Positions 34,564-43,186 of a stretch of DNA of 64,000 bases are shown here, in pieces. The notes under the pieces are model-generated. The model saw only the letters and a list, made by a program, of their open reading frames with translations, was not told the DNA's origin and made no database searches. How positions within the stretch are numbered: position 1 is the first letter of the stretch; every line of letters begins with the position of its first letter. The translations under genes were made by a program, and so were the position numbers. Source of the DNA: Paenibacillus algorifonticola (GTDB lineage: Bacteria > Bacillota > Bacilli > Paenibacillales > Paenibacillaceae); NCBI RefSeq assembly GCF_000971975.1, contig NZ_LAQO01000022.1, positions 98,727-162,726 of the forward strand, written 5' to 3'.

Positions 34564-34710
34564 ATGTCAAAAACCACTACAAAACCGGAATCGAATGAGC
34601 CTTCAGCCGATGATCTCGCCTTATGGTCTGCTGTTATATTAGTGGTTGGCGATCTTTTTGGGCTATTTGCCGTTCTGAAAGCCAGAGCGGAGAAAGATGA
34701 TACCTCCTAA
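34564..34710 (+). CDS. Small membrane protein, 48 residues (paralogue of the next ORF)
   Basis: ATG 34564 with GAAGGAG at 34546-34552. The peptide has a polar start and SADDLALWSAVILVVGDL, a hydrophobic run continuing to GLFAVLKARAEKDD. It shares a DDL...S/A...L-x-GD-x-x-x-L-x-A-x-x-KA/KK-x-E pattern with the ORF at 34784. No family recognised; too short for confident annotation but the similarity between both supports a real gene. Confidence 0.6.
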   Translation: MSKTTTKPESNEPSADDLALWSAVILVVGDLFGLFAVLKARAEKDDTS

Positions 34711-34783
34711 CGAGGTCATGAACAATCTCGCCTTGTATGTATATGGCTGAAGGATATAATCATCTAGTGAGGAAGGGTTAATG

Positions 34784-34954
34784 ATGGTTGATGAACAAAA
34801 AATAACCTCGGACGATCTGTTTAAAATTTCTGCTTCGTTGTCGTTGATTGGTGATGGCTTGGCCTTGCTTGCTCTAAAAAAAGCGGAAGAGGAAAGCAAT
34901 AACCAGAAAGCGATATCCGCAGCCATAAATCGCCTGATCCGAAAACGTCCCTAG
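34784..34954 (+). CDS. Small protein, 56 residues (paralogue of the previous ORF)
   Basis: ATG 34784 (or ATG 34781, one codon longer) with GAGGAAGGG at 34769-34777; stop TAG 34952-34954. Core TSDDLFKISASLSLIGDGLA then LLALKKAEEES parallels the preceding small ORF. It has a weakly hydrophobic helix and a basic C-terminus (NRLIRKRP). A hairpin terminator follows. Confidence 0.6.
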   Translation: MVDEQKITSDDLFKISASLSLIGDGLALLALKKAEEESNNQKAISAAINRLIRKRP

Positions 34955-34987
34955 AGAGAGCGCGACAGGTGAACGCATACAGGAGGA

Positions 34988-35014
34988 AAGCCTGTTTAAG
35001 CAGGCTTTTGGTCG
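34988..35014 (+). terminator. Terminator after the small ORF pair
   Basis: AAAGCCTG/CAGGCTTT with TTTAAG loop, followed by TTGG; a modest T-tract. Confidence 0.65.
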
Positions 35015-35299
35015 TTATTTGACGCTCTATAAAGGAAAAAGTAGTATACTCTCTCTTTCAAAGTTGAATTTGCTTGCGATTGTGAGCTTCTTTCTTTCAT
35101 TGGGTCTGTATACAAGCATTCACCTTTTATAGGATCATTACATACTTATGCTGGCGTCATATTCCAATAGAGCGGACGAGGAAATGGCTGCTTGCTTTCA
35201 GCTCGATTATGAATTCAGTGCTCTCGGTACTTTACTCGTATAAAAGCTACTTAAAGCTGTCTAAACAGTTCTAAAAATAAACATGAAATAGCAGGGCAG
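35015..35299. other. Intergenic stretch without a supported gene
   Basis: No convincing coding frame; a 31-codon frame from an ATG near 35149 has no ribosome site. Confidence 0.5.
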
Positions 35300-35303
35300 A
35301 CCG

Positions 35304-35350
35304 CCGTACGGTTTGGATCAAACGTCCAAATACAACTCGGCGGTTTTCTT
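35304..35350 (+). terminator. Possible terminator hairpin
   Basis: ACCGCCG/CGGCGGT outer arms with an inner TTTGGA/TCCAAA hairpin, then TTTCTTT. It ends just where the dispersed repeat starts. Confidence 0.5.
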
Positions 35351-35351
35351 T

Positions 35352-35551
35352 GAAATATAAGAATTTATAAGATTCACACTTATAATCGGCTTATATTTCA
35401 CCCTCGAAACGGAAGCTTTACCGCCAGAGGACGGCAACAGCCGTTTACGCTTGAAATATAGGAAAGCATATGATTATTCCATCTATTCTCTATATTTCTA
35501 CGCGAAACGGAAGCTTTGCCGCCAGAGGACGGCAACAGTCGTTTACGCTTG
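35352..35551. repeat. Four-hairpin dispersed repeat, copy 2
   Basis: Same order of hairpins A, B, A', B' as the copy at 8638-8839 and nearly the same sequence, in the same orientation. Differences are mostly in loops and single arm positions. Ends with GTCGTTTACGCTTGCG. Here it does not overlap a gene. Confidence 0.85.
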
Positions 35552-35610
35552 CGTGAGGCGAAATCTGTCGGATAAAGAAAACGGTTGTCGAAGAAAATTC
35601 AAATACCAAG

Positions 35611-35639
35611 TTGACAGATAGGGATTGATATGGTAGTTT
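35611..35639 (+). promoter_or_regulatory. Promoter of the FCD-regulated peptide operon
   Basis: TTGACA (35611-35616), 17-base spacer, extended TGG and TAGTTT (35634-35639). Confidence 0.55.
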
Positions 35640-35644
35640 TGGTC

Positions 35645-35660
35645 TAAGGTTTGAACCTTA
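35645..35660 (+). promoter_or_regulatory. Perfect palindrome, probable GntR/FCD operator
   Basis: TAAGGTT-TG-AACCTTA, perfect 7-base arms, directly downstream of the promoter and 30 bases before the regulator start. Position and shape fit autorepression. Confidence 0.6.
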
Positions 35661-35689
35661 ATGTTTTCCTGTTGATTTGGAGGGGTCAA

Positions 35690-36403
35690 ATGCAGTTCGA
35701 AAAAGTATCCGCTAAAAAAGTTAGCGATTTTATTTTGGAGCAGCTAGAGGAAGCGATTATCCTTAAAGATTTTCTAGCGGAGGAGCAGCTGCCAACGGAA
35801 CGGGAGCTTGCAGCGGTGTTTAAGGCCAGCAGGCTTGCGGTCAGGGAGGCGTTATCCGAGCTTGAGGGCAAGGGGCTAATCGAGAAGCGGATCGGAGCCA
35901 AGGGCGGCACATTCGTTCTTCCTTTAACGATAAACTCGCATCAGAGAACGCGGGAGGAAGTGCGCGGCGGCTGGGATGATATGTTGAAAGTATTCGAATA
36001 TCGCTCCATTATAGAGCCGGAGGCGGCCTACCTTACTGCTAAGCGGATAAGCACGGCAGAGCTCGAACTGCTGCGAGGTTTTATTGAAACGAGCATGGAA
36101 GAGGATTGCACGCGTGAAATTTTCCGTTCTCTGGACGTCAAATTTCACTTGTCGATTGCTAAAGCTTCCGGCAACGACTATTTCGAGAAGGCAGTCAGGA
36201 AGATTCGTACCAAAATTAATCCTGCACTGGATTTGATGCCCTATAACGAGAACGTCAGGCGGACAAGTTATGACAAGCATATGCTGCTGCTTGATGCGCT
36301 CCATGCCGGTGATGGAAACGGCGCGAAAGAAGCGATGCAGCAGCATATCGACGAAACCGTACATGCGATTTATGCGCGTGTCGTTGTCGAAGGAGACAGT
36401 TAA
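35690..36403 (+). CDS. GntR family regulator, FCD (FadR) subfamily
   Basis: 237 residues. N-terminal winged helix at about residues 5-72: FLAEEQLPTERELAAVFKAS and the recognition helix RLAVREALSELEGKGLIEKR. The C-terminal all-helical FCD domain has the metal/ligand-binding pattern FEYRSIIEPEAAYLTA, LDVKFHLSIAKASGN and DKHMLLLDALHAGD plus QQHIDETVHAIY. Start ATG 35690 has GGAGGGG upstream. It heads a gene set for peptide or amino-acid derivative use; the effector is likely an operon substrate. Confidence 0.9.
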   Translation: MQFEKVSAKKVSDFILEQLEEAIILKDFLAEEQLPTERELAAVFKASRLAVREALSELEGKGLIEKRIGAKGGTFVLPLTINSHQRTREEVRGGWDDMLKVFEYRSIIEPEAAYLTAKRISTAELELLRGFIETSMEEDCTREIFRSLDVKFHLSIAKASGNDYFEKAVRKIRTKINPALDLMPYNENVRRTSYDKHMLLLDALHAGDGNGAKEAMQQHIDETVHAIYARVVVEGDS

Positions 36404-36436
36404 CTGGTCAACCGGCACTGTAGGAGGGTGAAGATA

Positions 36437-37627
36437 TTGAAATTAAATGAGCTTCTTGCTCTTGCAAATCAGCAGAAGGAACAACTAGTAGCATGGCGCA
36501 GAGACCTCCATCAATACCCTGAAACTGGATTTGAGGAAGTAAGAACTTCGGGAATCGTCGCTGAGCATTTGCGGCAGCTAGGCTTGGAGGTTCAGACGAA
36601 TATTGGGAAAACAGGCGTTGTCGCACTGCTTCGCGGCGAAAAGCCCGGTCCCACAATTGCACTTCGGGCGGATATGGATGCATTGCCGATTGAGGATCTG
36701 AAGACCGTTCCTTACAAATCGAAAGTACCCGGTAAAGCACATCTATGCGGCCATGATGCTCATACGAGCATGCTTATGGGTGCGGCCCAGCTGCTTGCGG
36801 GTTTAGGCAAGCCAGCCAGCGGAAATATCAAATTTGTGTTTCAGCCCGCTGAAGAAGGGCTAGCCGGAGCGAAAGCGATGATGGACGACGGTGTGCTGCA
36901 AAACCCCGCTGTGGATGTAATGGCAGGGCTGCATGTCTTTCCTTCGCTGCCGACAGGCTCCATTTCCGTAACGAAGGGAGTCGCCTTCGCTTCAGCGGAT
37001 AGCATAACGATCAAGGTGATCGGCAAAGGCGGACACGCTGCCCGTCCTCATGAAGGGGTAGATGCGATTACGGTAGCGGCACAGGTGATATCGGCCTTGC
37101 AGCATGTAGCGAGTCGTCTAGTTGATCCGCTTGAGCCCGTTGTCGTTACGATTGGCAAAATCAACGGAGGCTACATGGGGGCAGCGATTGCACCCGAAGT
37201 GGAGATGGTCGGCACAGTCAGGACACTGACACCAGCAGTTCGCGAGCGGATGCCGCAGCTGCTTGAGGACATCATTCGCGGCGTAACTTCATCGTTTGGG
37301 GCGGATTACGAATTGAACTACAAGATGGGTTATCCGGTTGTGCAAAACGATGATGGAATGGTTGATTTTCTTACCTCGACAAGCGAACAGCTATTGGACG
37401 GAAAAAAATGGATCTATGTAAAGCCGTCGATGGGCGGCGAGGACTTTGCCTTTTATTCCGAGGCTGTACCAAGTGTATTTTTCCGTTTGGGCGTTGGAAG
37501 TGGCGAGGAGTATACATCCTACCCGCTGCATCATCCGCAGTTTGATTTGGACGAAGCCGCTCTTCCTTACGGAGCTGCAATGTTATCGGCCCTTGCACTT
37601 AATTATTTGGCTGATCCGCAATCGTGA
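36437..37627 (+). CDS. M20 family amidohydrolase (N-acyl-amino-acid/hippurate type)
   Basis: 396 residues, a dimetal amidohydrolase of the hippurate/N-acyl-L-amino acid deacylase group. Seen: WRRDLHQYPETGFEE, ALRADMDALPI, HLCGHDAHTSMLMGAA (metal ligands Cys/His), QPAEEGLAGAKAM (catalytic Glu pair), a dimerisation domain at about 180-290 and the closing PSMGGEDFAFYSE. Cytoplasmic. TTG 36437 has GGAGG (36423-36427) at 9-base spacing; GTG 36428 is too close. It follows the regulator by 33 bases and precedes the transporter genes, so it likely deacylates an imported compound. Confidence 0.9.
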   Translation: MKLNELLALANQQKEQLVAWRRDLHQYPETGFEEVRTSGIVAEHLRQLGLEVQTNIGKTGVVALLRGEKPGPTIALRADMDALPIEDLKTVPYKSKVPGKAHLCGHDAHTSMLMGAAQLLAGLGKPASGNIKFVFQPAEEGLAGAKAMMDDGVLQNPAVDVMAGLHVFPSLPTGSISVTKGVAFASADSITIKVIGKGGHAARPHEGVDAITVAAQVISALQHVASRLVDPLEPVVVTIGKINGGYMGAAIAPEVEMVGTVRTLTPAVRERMPQLLEDIIRGVTSSFGADYELNYKMGYPVVQNDDGMVDFLTSTSEQLLDGKKWIYVKPSMGGEDFAFYSEAVPSVFFRLGVGSGEEYTSYPLHHPQFDLDEAALPYGAAMLSALALNYLADPQS

Positions 37628-37671
37628 ACGTGAACGAACAAACTAAAACGAATTTCAGGAGGTTGTGTGAT

Positions 37672-39234
37672 TTGAAAAGATGGTATGTACAGGGCTTTGC
37701 AGTAATAATTGCGGTTATGCTGGTTGTTACAGGTTGCGGCAACGCCGCAGAGACGACGAATGAGACGCAAACGAATGGCGGGACGGCTAGCGCTCCAGCA
37801 GGCGGGGACAAAACAACTTTAACGATCGCTAACGCGACGGATATTGAAAGCTTTGATACTCATAACAACAACAATACGATGAGCGAAGCGGTTCTTGTCA
37901 ATGTGTTTGATTATTTGCTGAAAAATGACGCGGAGCAAAACAAAGTGCCCGTGCTTGCCACTTCGTGGGAGCAGGTTAATGATACGACATGGAGATTGAA
38001 GCTGCGTGACGACGTCAAGTTCCACAATGGCGACCCTTTCACAGCAGCGGATGTAAAGTTCTCGCTTGAGCGTGTCGCAAAGGACAGCACGTTGAAGCAA
38101 AATACGTATTACAAGCATATTAAAGAAGTCAATATTATTGATGATTATACGGTTGACATTGTAACTGAAACGCCAGACCCTATTATGCTTAATCGTTTGT
38201 CCCGTATGGGAGCTGGCATTTTGCCTTCCAAATATATTGAGGAAAACGGCATCGAAGCTTTCTTGAAAGCTCCGGTAGGCACAGGCCCTTATAAATTTTC
38301 CAAATGGACGAAGGATGACCGCATTGAGCTGGTGAAAAATGCCGATTATTTCGGTGGAACGCCGAAATGGGAAAATGTTGTTTTCCGCTCCATTCCTGAA
38401 GCGTCGACTCGGGTTTCCGAGCTGCTGACAGGCGGAGTTGATATTGCCGCTGGCGTTCCATCAACGGACATTGCGCGTATTGATGGTGTCGATGGCCTAA
38501 GTGTAGAACAGGCGAAAATTCAGCGTGTGCTTCATATCATTATGCGTATGACGGAAGGCTCGATTACCGCCGATCCAAAGGTCCGCGAAGCGATTGAACT
38601 CGCAATTGACAATCAGGTTATTATTGACAGCATAGCTGGCGGTGCAGGAATTCCGACTAGAACTTCGGTTACTCCTGGAAACTTCGGTTCAGATCCGAGC
38701 TTGTATGATACGTTTGTGTACGACCAAGAGCGTGCGAGAGCATTATTGAAGGAAGCTGGTTATGAAAATGGCGCGAAAGTGTCGTTCTCATCCGCCGTTC
38801 AATATAAAGAAGTGGCTGAGGTCGTAGCCGCGATGCTTACGGATGTAGGCTTTGAAGTCAATCTGGAAATTTTGGAAGCTAGCAGCTTCAGCGAGAAGCT
38901 GAACTCGAAGAAATTTAACGAGCTGTTCCTGCTTGGCGTAGGGAATTCCTTATTTGATGCTTCGAACAATTATAACCGCTTCAAGAAAGAAAATGCAGCT
39001 GGCGAGACAGATTATAATAATCCAGAAGTAGAAGAGCTGCTGCAATCGGCGCTGCAAAATATGGATTTAGCCGATCGCGAGAAGCAATACCAGAAGGTTC
39101 AGCAGCAATTTACAGTGGACCGTCCTACCATTTATTTGTATCAAATGAAAGGCATTTACGGCATCGGAGCAGGTATCGGCTACACGCCAAGGCTCGATGA
39201 AATGTATTATGCGGAAGACATCACGCTGAAATAG
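37672..39234 (+). CDS. ABC transporter substrate-binding lipoprotein (family 5)
   Basis: 520 residues. Lipoprotein signal from TTG 37672 (MKRWYVQGFAVIIAVMLVV then lipobox VTGC) followed by an Asn/Thr-rich linker. The mature part has the DppA/OppA signature: DDVKFHNGDPFTAADVKFSL, DPIMLNRLSRMGAGILP, PVGTGPYKFSKW and the late IYLYQMKGIYGIG. AGGAGG lies at 37657-37662; the in-frame GTG at 37624 would spoil the signal peptide. It is the receptor for the permeases that follow. Ligand probably a di/tripeptide or N-acylated amino acid. Confidence 0.92.
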   Translation: MKRWYVQGFAVIIAVMLVVTGCGNAAETTNETQTNGGTASAPAGGDKTTLTIANATDIESFDTHNNNNTMSEAVLVNVFDYLLKNDAEQNKVPVLATSWEQVNDTTWRLKLRDDVKFHNGDPFTAADVKFSLERVAKDSTLKQNTYYKHIKEVNIIDDYTVDIVTETPDPIMLNRLSRMGAGILPSKYIEENGIEAFLKAPVGTGPYKFSKWTKDDRIELVKNADYFGGTPKWENVVFRSIPEASTRVSELLTGGVDIAAGVPSTDIARIDGVDGLSVEQAKIQRVLHIIMRMTEGSITADPKVREAIELAIDNQVIIDSIAGGAGIPTRTSVTPGNFGSDPSLYDTFVYDQERARALLKEAGYENGAKVSFSSAVQYKEVAEVVAAMLTDVGFEVNLEILEASSFSEKLNSKKFNELFLLGVGNSLFDASNNYNRFKKENAAGETDYNNPEVEELLQSALQNMDLADREKQYQKVQQQFTVDRPTIYLYQMKGIYGIGAGIGYTPRLDEMYYAEDITLK

Positions 39235-39245
39235 CATCAACCATA

Positions 39246-39280
39246 AAGGAGGGAATAGCGTTCTATTCCCTTCCTTTTGC
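39246..39280 (+). terminator. Intra-operon hairpin between binding protein and permease genes
   Basis: AAGGAGGGAATAG/CTATTCCCTTCCTT with a tiny loop and TTTT after it. Such hairpins commonly make partial termination, giving excess binding protein over membrane components. Confidence 0.65.
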
Positions 39281-39311
39281 TTTAATCCATTACAGGGAGA
39301 GGGGCCGTTCA

Positions 39312-40229
39312 GTGGGCAAATACATTGTTAAATCTTTGCTGCAAATGGTGCCGGTTCTATTTCTCATTTCCGCCATCGTTTTTGTGCTTGTGCATGTTAC
39401 AGGTGACCCGGTCAATCTGATGCTGCCGGAAACGGCTACAGAGGAAGACCGGGCTGTTCTGTCAAAGGCGCTTGGGCTGGACCGGCCGCTATATATTCAA
39501 TTCGGCCTATTTCTCTATAATGCTGTCCAGGGAGATTTCGGACATTCCTTCCATTACGGACAATCAGCTTTGCCGCTTGTGCTGGAAAGGCTGCCTGCCA
39601 GTTTCCAGCTTGCTGGAGCGGGAATGCTGATTGCAACGCTGCTGGCCATTCCGCTGGGCATTATTTCGGCGCTGAAGCGCAACACTTATTTGGATCTATT
39701 TATTTCAGGTCTATCTGCGCTTGGTAAAGGGATGCCGAATTTTTGGACGGGCATTATGCTGATTTTATTATTTTCGGTTATATTGGGCATTTTCCCGGTT
39801 TCCGGAAAGGGCGGGCCGGAGCATCTTGTTCTTCCGGCCATAACGCTTGGAGCTGGCATTGCGGCGCAAATGACGAGGCTCATTCGGGCAAGCATGCTGG
39901 AGATTTTGAATCAGGAATACATCCGTACGGCGAGAAGCAAGGGGCTGCTGGAGACCATCGTCATTTTCAAGCATGCGCTGCGCAATGGACTTATTCCGGT
40001 CGTTACGATTATGGGCCTGCAATTTACAAGCCTGATTGGCGGGACGCTCGTAACCGAAACCGTGTTCTCATGGCCGGGTCTTGGGCAACTGCTGGTGTCG
40101 GCCGTAAATACGCATGATATGTCGATTGTACAGGCGGCCGTATTCGTCATTGCCATCATCGTATTGGCTGTGAATTTATTAACGGATATTGTATACCGAT
40201 ATCTGGACCCGCGCATTAAATACAGTTAA
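39312..40229 (+). CDS. ABC transporter permease, DppB type
   Basis: 305 residues; GTG 39312 after GGGAGAGGGG. First helix MVPVLFLISAIVFVLVHV, conserved VTGDPVNLMLP, five more helices, EAA loop around ARSKGLLETIVIFKHALRNG, and the family C-terminus YRYLDPRIKY. It pairs with the next gene product to form the transmembrane channel of the peptide importer. Confidence 0.93.
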   Translation: MGKYIVKSLLQMVPVLFLISAIVFVLVHVTGDPVNLMLPETATEEDRAVLSKALGLDRPLYIQFGLFLYNAVQGDFGHSFHYGQSALPLVLERLPASFQLAGAGMLIATLLAIPLGIISALKRNTYLDLFISGLSALGKGMPNFWTGIMLILLFSVILGIFPVSGKGGPEHLVLPAITLGAGIAAQMTRLIRASMLEILNQEYIRTARSKGLLETIVIFKHALRNGLIPVVTIMGLQFTSLIGGTLVTETVFSWPGLGQLLVSAVNTHDMSIVQAAVFVIAIIVLAVNLLTDIVYRYLDPRIKYS

Positions 40230-40246
40230 AGCCAGAGGTGAGGCAG

Positions 40247-41170
40247 ATGTCGTTATTATCCAAATCGCAAGCGGATGGCTTGTCGGGAAAGCAGCCTGAG
40301 GAAACGGAAGGCAAATGGCGGCACGGCATGAAGTCGCTTTTGAAAAGCAAGACAGGCACACTTGGCATTTTGATCGTACTCGTCGTGTGCATCATTGCCA
40401 TCGGCGCGCCGTTATTTGCCACCCATGAGCCGGCGAAGATCAGCCCGGCGCAGAGGCTGCTTCCGCCGATGTGGCTGGAGGGGGGCGCTCCTGACCATTT
40501 GCTGGGGACGGACAATTTGGGCAGGGATATTTGGAGCCGAATTGTTTATGGCTCGCAAGTATCTTTAATTGTCGGAATCGGAGCCGTCCTGCTGTCAGGT
40601 GCAATCGGGGCGTTGCTAGGCTTGCTTGCAGGCTTTTATGGCAAATGGGTAAACGCCATTATTATGAGGGTCGCCGATGCGTTTATCGCTATTCCGGCTA
40701 TTTTGTTTATGCTCGTTGTGCTCGCCGTACTTGGACCGGGACTTGGAACGCTAATCTTCGTTATTGGGGTCACCAACTGGGTCTCCTATGCGCGGGTTGT
40801 CCGCGGGGAAGTGCTCAGTGTGAAGGAACGGGATTTTGTGAAAGCTGCGAGAGCGTTAGGCGCACGTAATGGCCGAATTATTTTTACCCATATTTTGCCG
40901 AATGTACTGTCATCCTTCATCATTATTTCCACGATGAGCGTGGCAACGACGATTATTATGGAAGCGTCACTTAGCTTTCTAGGGCTTGGAATTAAGCCGC
41001 CTGCTGTTTCCTGGGGCGGGATGCTGAGCGATGGACGCCAATATTTGGCTACAAGCTGGTGGGTTGCTACTTTTCCGGGACTTGCCATTACGATTACGGT
41101 TCTAGGCGTTATCTTTTTCGGAGATTGGCTTCGCGATATGCTGGACCCTCGCATGAAATCGAAGGAATAA
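40247..41170 (+). CDS. ABC transporter permease, DppC type
   Basis: 307 residues. N-terminal cytoplasmic 45 residues, first helix LGILIVLVVCIIAIGAPLF, then HLLGTDNLGRDIWSR, EAA loop AARALGARNGRIIFTHILPN and the C-terminal FLGLGIKPPAVSWGGML motif. ATG 40247 with AGAGGTGAGG upstream; a GTG at 40238 in the same frame lies within the ribosome site. Confidence 0.93.
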   Translation: MSLLSKSQADGLSGKQPEETEGKWRHGMKSLLKSKTGTLGILIVLVVCIIAIGAPLFATHEPAKISPAQRLLPPMWLEGGAPDHLLGTDNLGRDIWSRIVYGSQVSLIVGIGAVLLSGAIGALLGLLAGFYGKWVNAIIMRVADAFIAIPAILFMLVVLAVLGPGLGTLIFVIGVTNWVSYARVVRGEVLSVKERDFVKAARALGARNGRIIFTHILPNVLSSFIIISTMSVATTIIMEASLSFLGLGIKPPAVSWGGMLSDGRQYLATSWWVATFPGLAITITVLGVIFFGDWLRDMLDPRMKSKE

Positions 41171-41191
41171 GAAGGGAAATGAGGGAGCAAT

Positions 41192-42169
41192 ATGCCGACA
41201 CCTTTGCTGGAAGTTAAAAATTTGCATACGAGCTTTAAAACAGATAAAGGCGTGATTCCTTCCGTGAACGGTGTAAGCTTCTCCGTCGAAGAGGGGGAAA
41301 CGCTTGCGATTGTAGGGGAATCCGGCTGCGGCAAAAGCGTCACGTCGCTTTCCATTATGGGGCTCATCGCTTCTCCCGGTGCTATAACAGGCGGGGAAAT
41401 TACATTCCAAGGGCGCGATCTGGTGAAGCTCTCTCGCAAGGAGCTGCGGAAGCTTCGCGGCAACGAAATGTCGATGATTTTTCAAGAGCCAATGACGTCG
41501 CTTAATCCTGTGTTTACGATTGGCAATCAGCTAGCGGAAGTATTTCGCATCCATCAAGGCGCAAGCAAAGCGGAGGCCAGGCAGAAAAGTGTGGACATGC
41601 TTCAGCGCGTAGGTATCGCCAATGCTTCCAAGCTGGTTGGCCAATTTCCTCATCAGCTGTCTGGAGGGATGCGGCAGCGGGTCATGATCGCGATGGCGCT
41701 CGCCTGTGAGCCTAAGCTGCTCATTGCCGATGAGCCGACAACAGCGCTGGATGTGACCATCCAGGCGCAAATATTAGATTTAATTTCAACGCTCAGCAAG
41801 GATCAGCATACGGGCGTTATTTTAATTACGCATGATTTAGGCATTGTAGCGGAGATGGCGGATCGGGTCGTCGTTATGTATGCAGGGGAAGTCGTCGAAG
41901 AAGCATCAGTCGCCGATTTGTTCGCTGCTCCGAAGCATCCTTATACGGTCGGTCTGCTCGGTTCTTTGCCAAGAATGGACGAACAGAGGGACCAGCTCGC
42001 ATCGATACCCGGCATGGTGCCCAATTTGCTGGATATGCCAAGCGGCTGCCCGTTTCACCCCCGCTGCTCCTATGCGGGCAGCGAATGTACCGTTATCAAG
42101 CCACAGCTTGAGCAAGTGGGCAAAGGTCATTATGCAAGATGCCTGAAAAGCGAGGAGGTGTCATTATGA
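41192..42169 (+). CDS. ABC transporter ATPase, DppD type
   Basis: 325 residues. Walker A GESGCGKS, Q-loop MIFQEPMTSLNP, signature LSGGMRQRV, Walker B LLIADEPTTALDVT, H-loop LITHD. It has the C-terminal oligopeptide/dipeptide transporter extension with four cysteines (GCPFHPRCSY, then SECTV, and RC near the end), which in characterised DppD proteins holds an iron-sulfur cluster. Overlaps the start of the next ATPase gene (ATGA). Confidence 0.93.
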   Translation: MPTPLLEVKNLHTSFKTDKGVIPSVNGVSFSVEEGETLAIVGESGCGKSVTSLSIMGLIASPGAITGGEITFQGRDLVKLSRKELRKLRGNEMSMIFQEPMTSLNPVFTIGNQLAEVFRIHQGASKAEARQKSVDMLQRVGIANASKLVGQFPHQLSGGMRQRVMIAMALACEPKLLIADEPTTALDVTIQAQILDLISTLSKDQHTGVILITHDLGIVAEMADRVVVMYAGEVVEEASVADLFAAPKHPYTVGLLGSLPRMDEQRDQLASIPGMVPNLLDMPSGCPFHPRCSYAGSECTVIKPQLEQVGKGHYARCLKSEEVSL

Positions 42170-43155
42170 GCGGGAGCGACTTTAATCCTTCCCCCCTTTT
42201 GGAAGTGAAGGATTTGCGCAAGCATTATGCTTTGAAACGGGGATGGTTCGCCCGCAGCAACGAATATGTCCGCGCTGTAGATGGCTTGAGCTTTGCGATC
42301 AATCAAGGCGAAACGCTGGGTATCGTCGGCGAGTCTGGCTGCGGCAAATCAACAACGGGCGAGATGGTAGCGCAGCTGCTTGAGCCGTCGTCTGGCGAGA
42401 TTTGGTTTGAAGGCAGGCGTCTTACGGGAATGAATGAGCAGGACATCCGGCATGTAAGGCGGGAGCTGCAAATTATTTTTCAAGACCCCTATGCTTCGCT
42501 GAATCCGAGAATGACCATTAAGGATATTGTCGGTGAGCCGCTCAAAATTCATGGTCTGGCGAAAGGGCGCGAGCTGCAAAGCGAGGTTGTAGAGCTGCTG
42601 GAGACAGTAGGACTTGGTGCGCATCAGCTGGACCGCTATCCTCATGAGTTCAGCGGCGGGCAGCGCCAGCGAATCGGTATCGCTAGGGCGCTGGCGCTTA
42701 AGCCGAAGCTGATTGTTTGTGATGAGCCGGTATCGGCACTGGATGTATCCATTCAAGCACAAATTTTAAATTTGCTGAAATCGCTGCAGCAGAAATTTTC
42801 GCTCACTTATATTTTTATCGCCCACGGCTTGCCTTCCGTCAAGCATGTTAGCGACCGCATTGCGGTCATGTATTTGGGGCGGATTGTCGAGCTTGCGGAC
42901 CGTGACGACTTGTTCGCGGGACCGAAGCATCCGTACACGCAGGCTTTGCTGTCGGCTGTTCCCGTGCCTGATCCGACGTTTCGCAAGGAGCGTATCGTCT
43001 TGTCTGGGGAATTGCCGAGCGCCGTTAATCCGCCGACTGGCTGTGCCTTTCATCCTCGCTGTCCTTATGTGCAGCCTATATGCAAAATAGAAGCCCCTGC
43101 CTTGAAGCCTTCCGGCTCCCGGCACATGGCGGCCTGTCATTTTCCGCTGAACTAG
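42166..43155 (+). CDS. ABC transporter ATPase, DppF type
   Basis: 329 residues. Walker A GESGCGKST, Q-loop IIFQDPYASLNPRM, signature FSGGQRQRI, Walker B LIVCDEPVSALDVS, H-loop FIAHG: the usual Asp after His is Gly here. Cys-rich C-terminal extension GCAFHPRCPY and ICKIEAP is present. ATG 42166 has GAGGAGGTG upstream and overlaps the previous stop. Completes the five-gene importer. Confidence 0.92.
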   Translation: MSGSDFNPSPLLEVKDLRKHYALKRGWFARSNEYVRAVDGLSFAINQGETLGIVGESGCGKSTTGEMVAQLLEPSSGEIWFEGRRLTGMNEQDIRHVRRELQIIFQDPYASLNPRMTIKDIVGEPLKIHGLAKGRELQSEVVELLETVGLGAHQLDRYPHEFSGGQRQRIGIARALALKPKLIVCDEPVSALDVSIQAQILNLLKSLQQKFSLTYIFIAHGLPSVKHVSDRIAVMYLGRIVELADRDDLFAGPKHPYTQALLSAVPVPDPTFRKERIVLSGELPSAVNPPTGCAFHPRCPYVQPICKIEAPALKPSGSRHMAACHFPLN

Positions 43156-43186
43156 ACTAAAGCTAAGATCAAGAGGAGGCGCTTAT

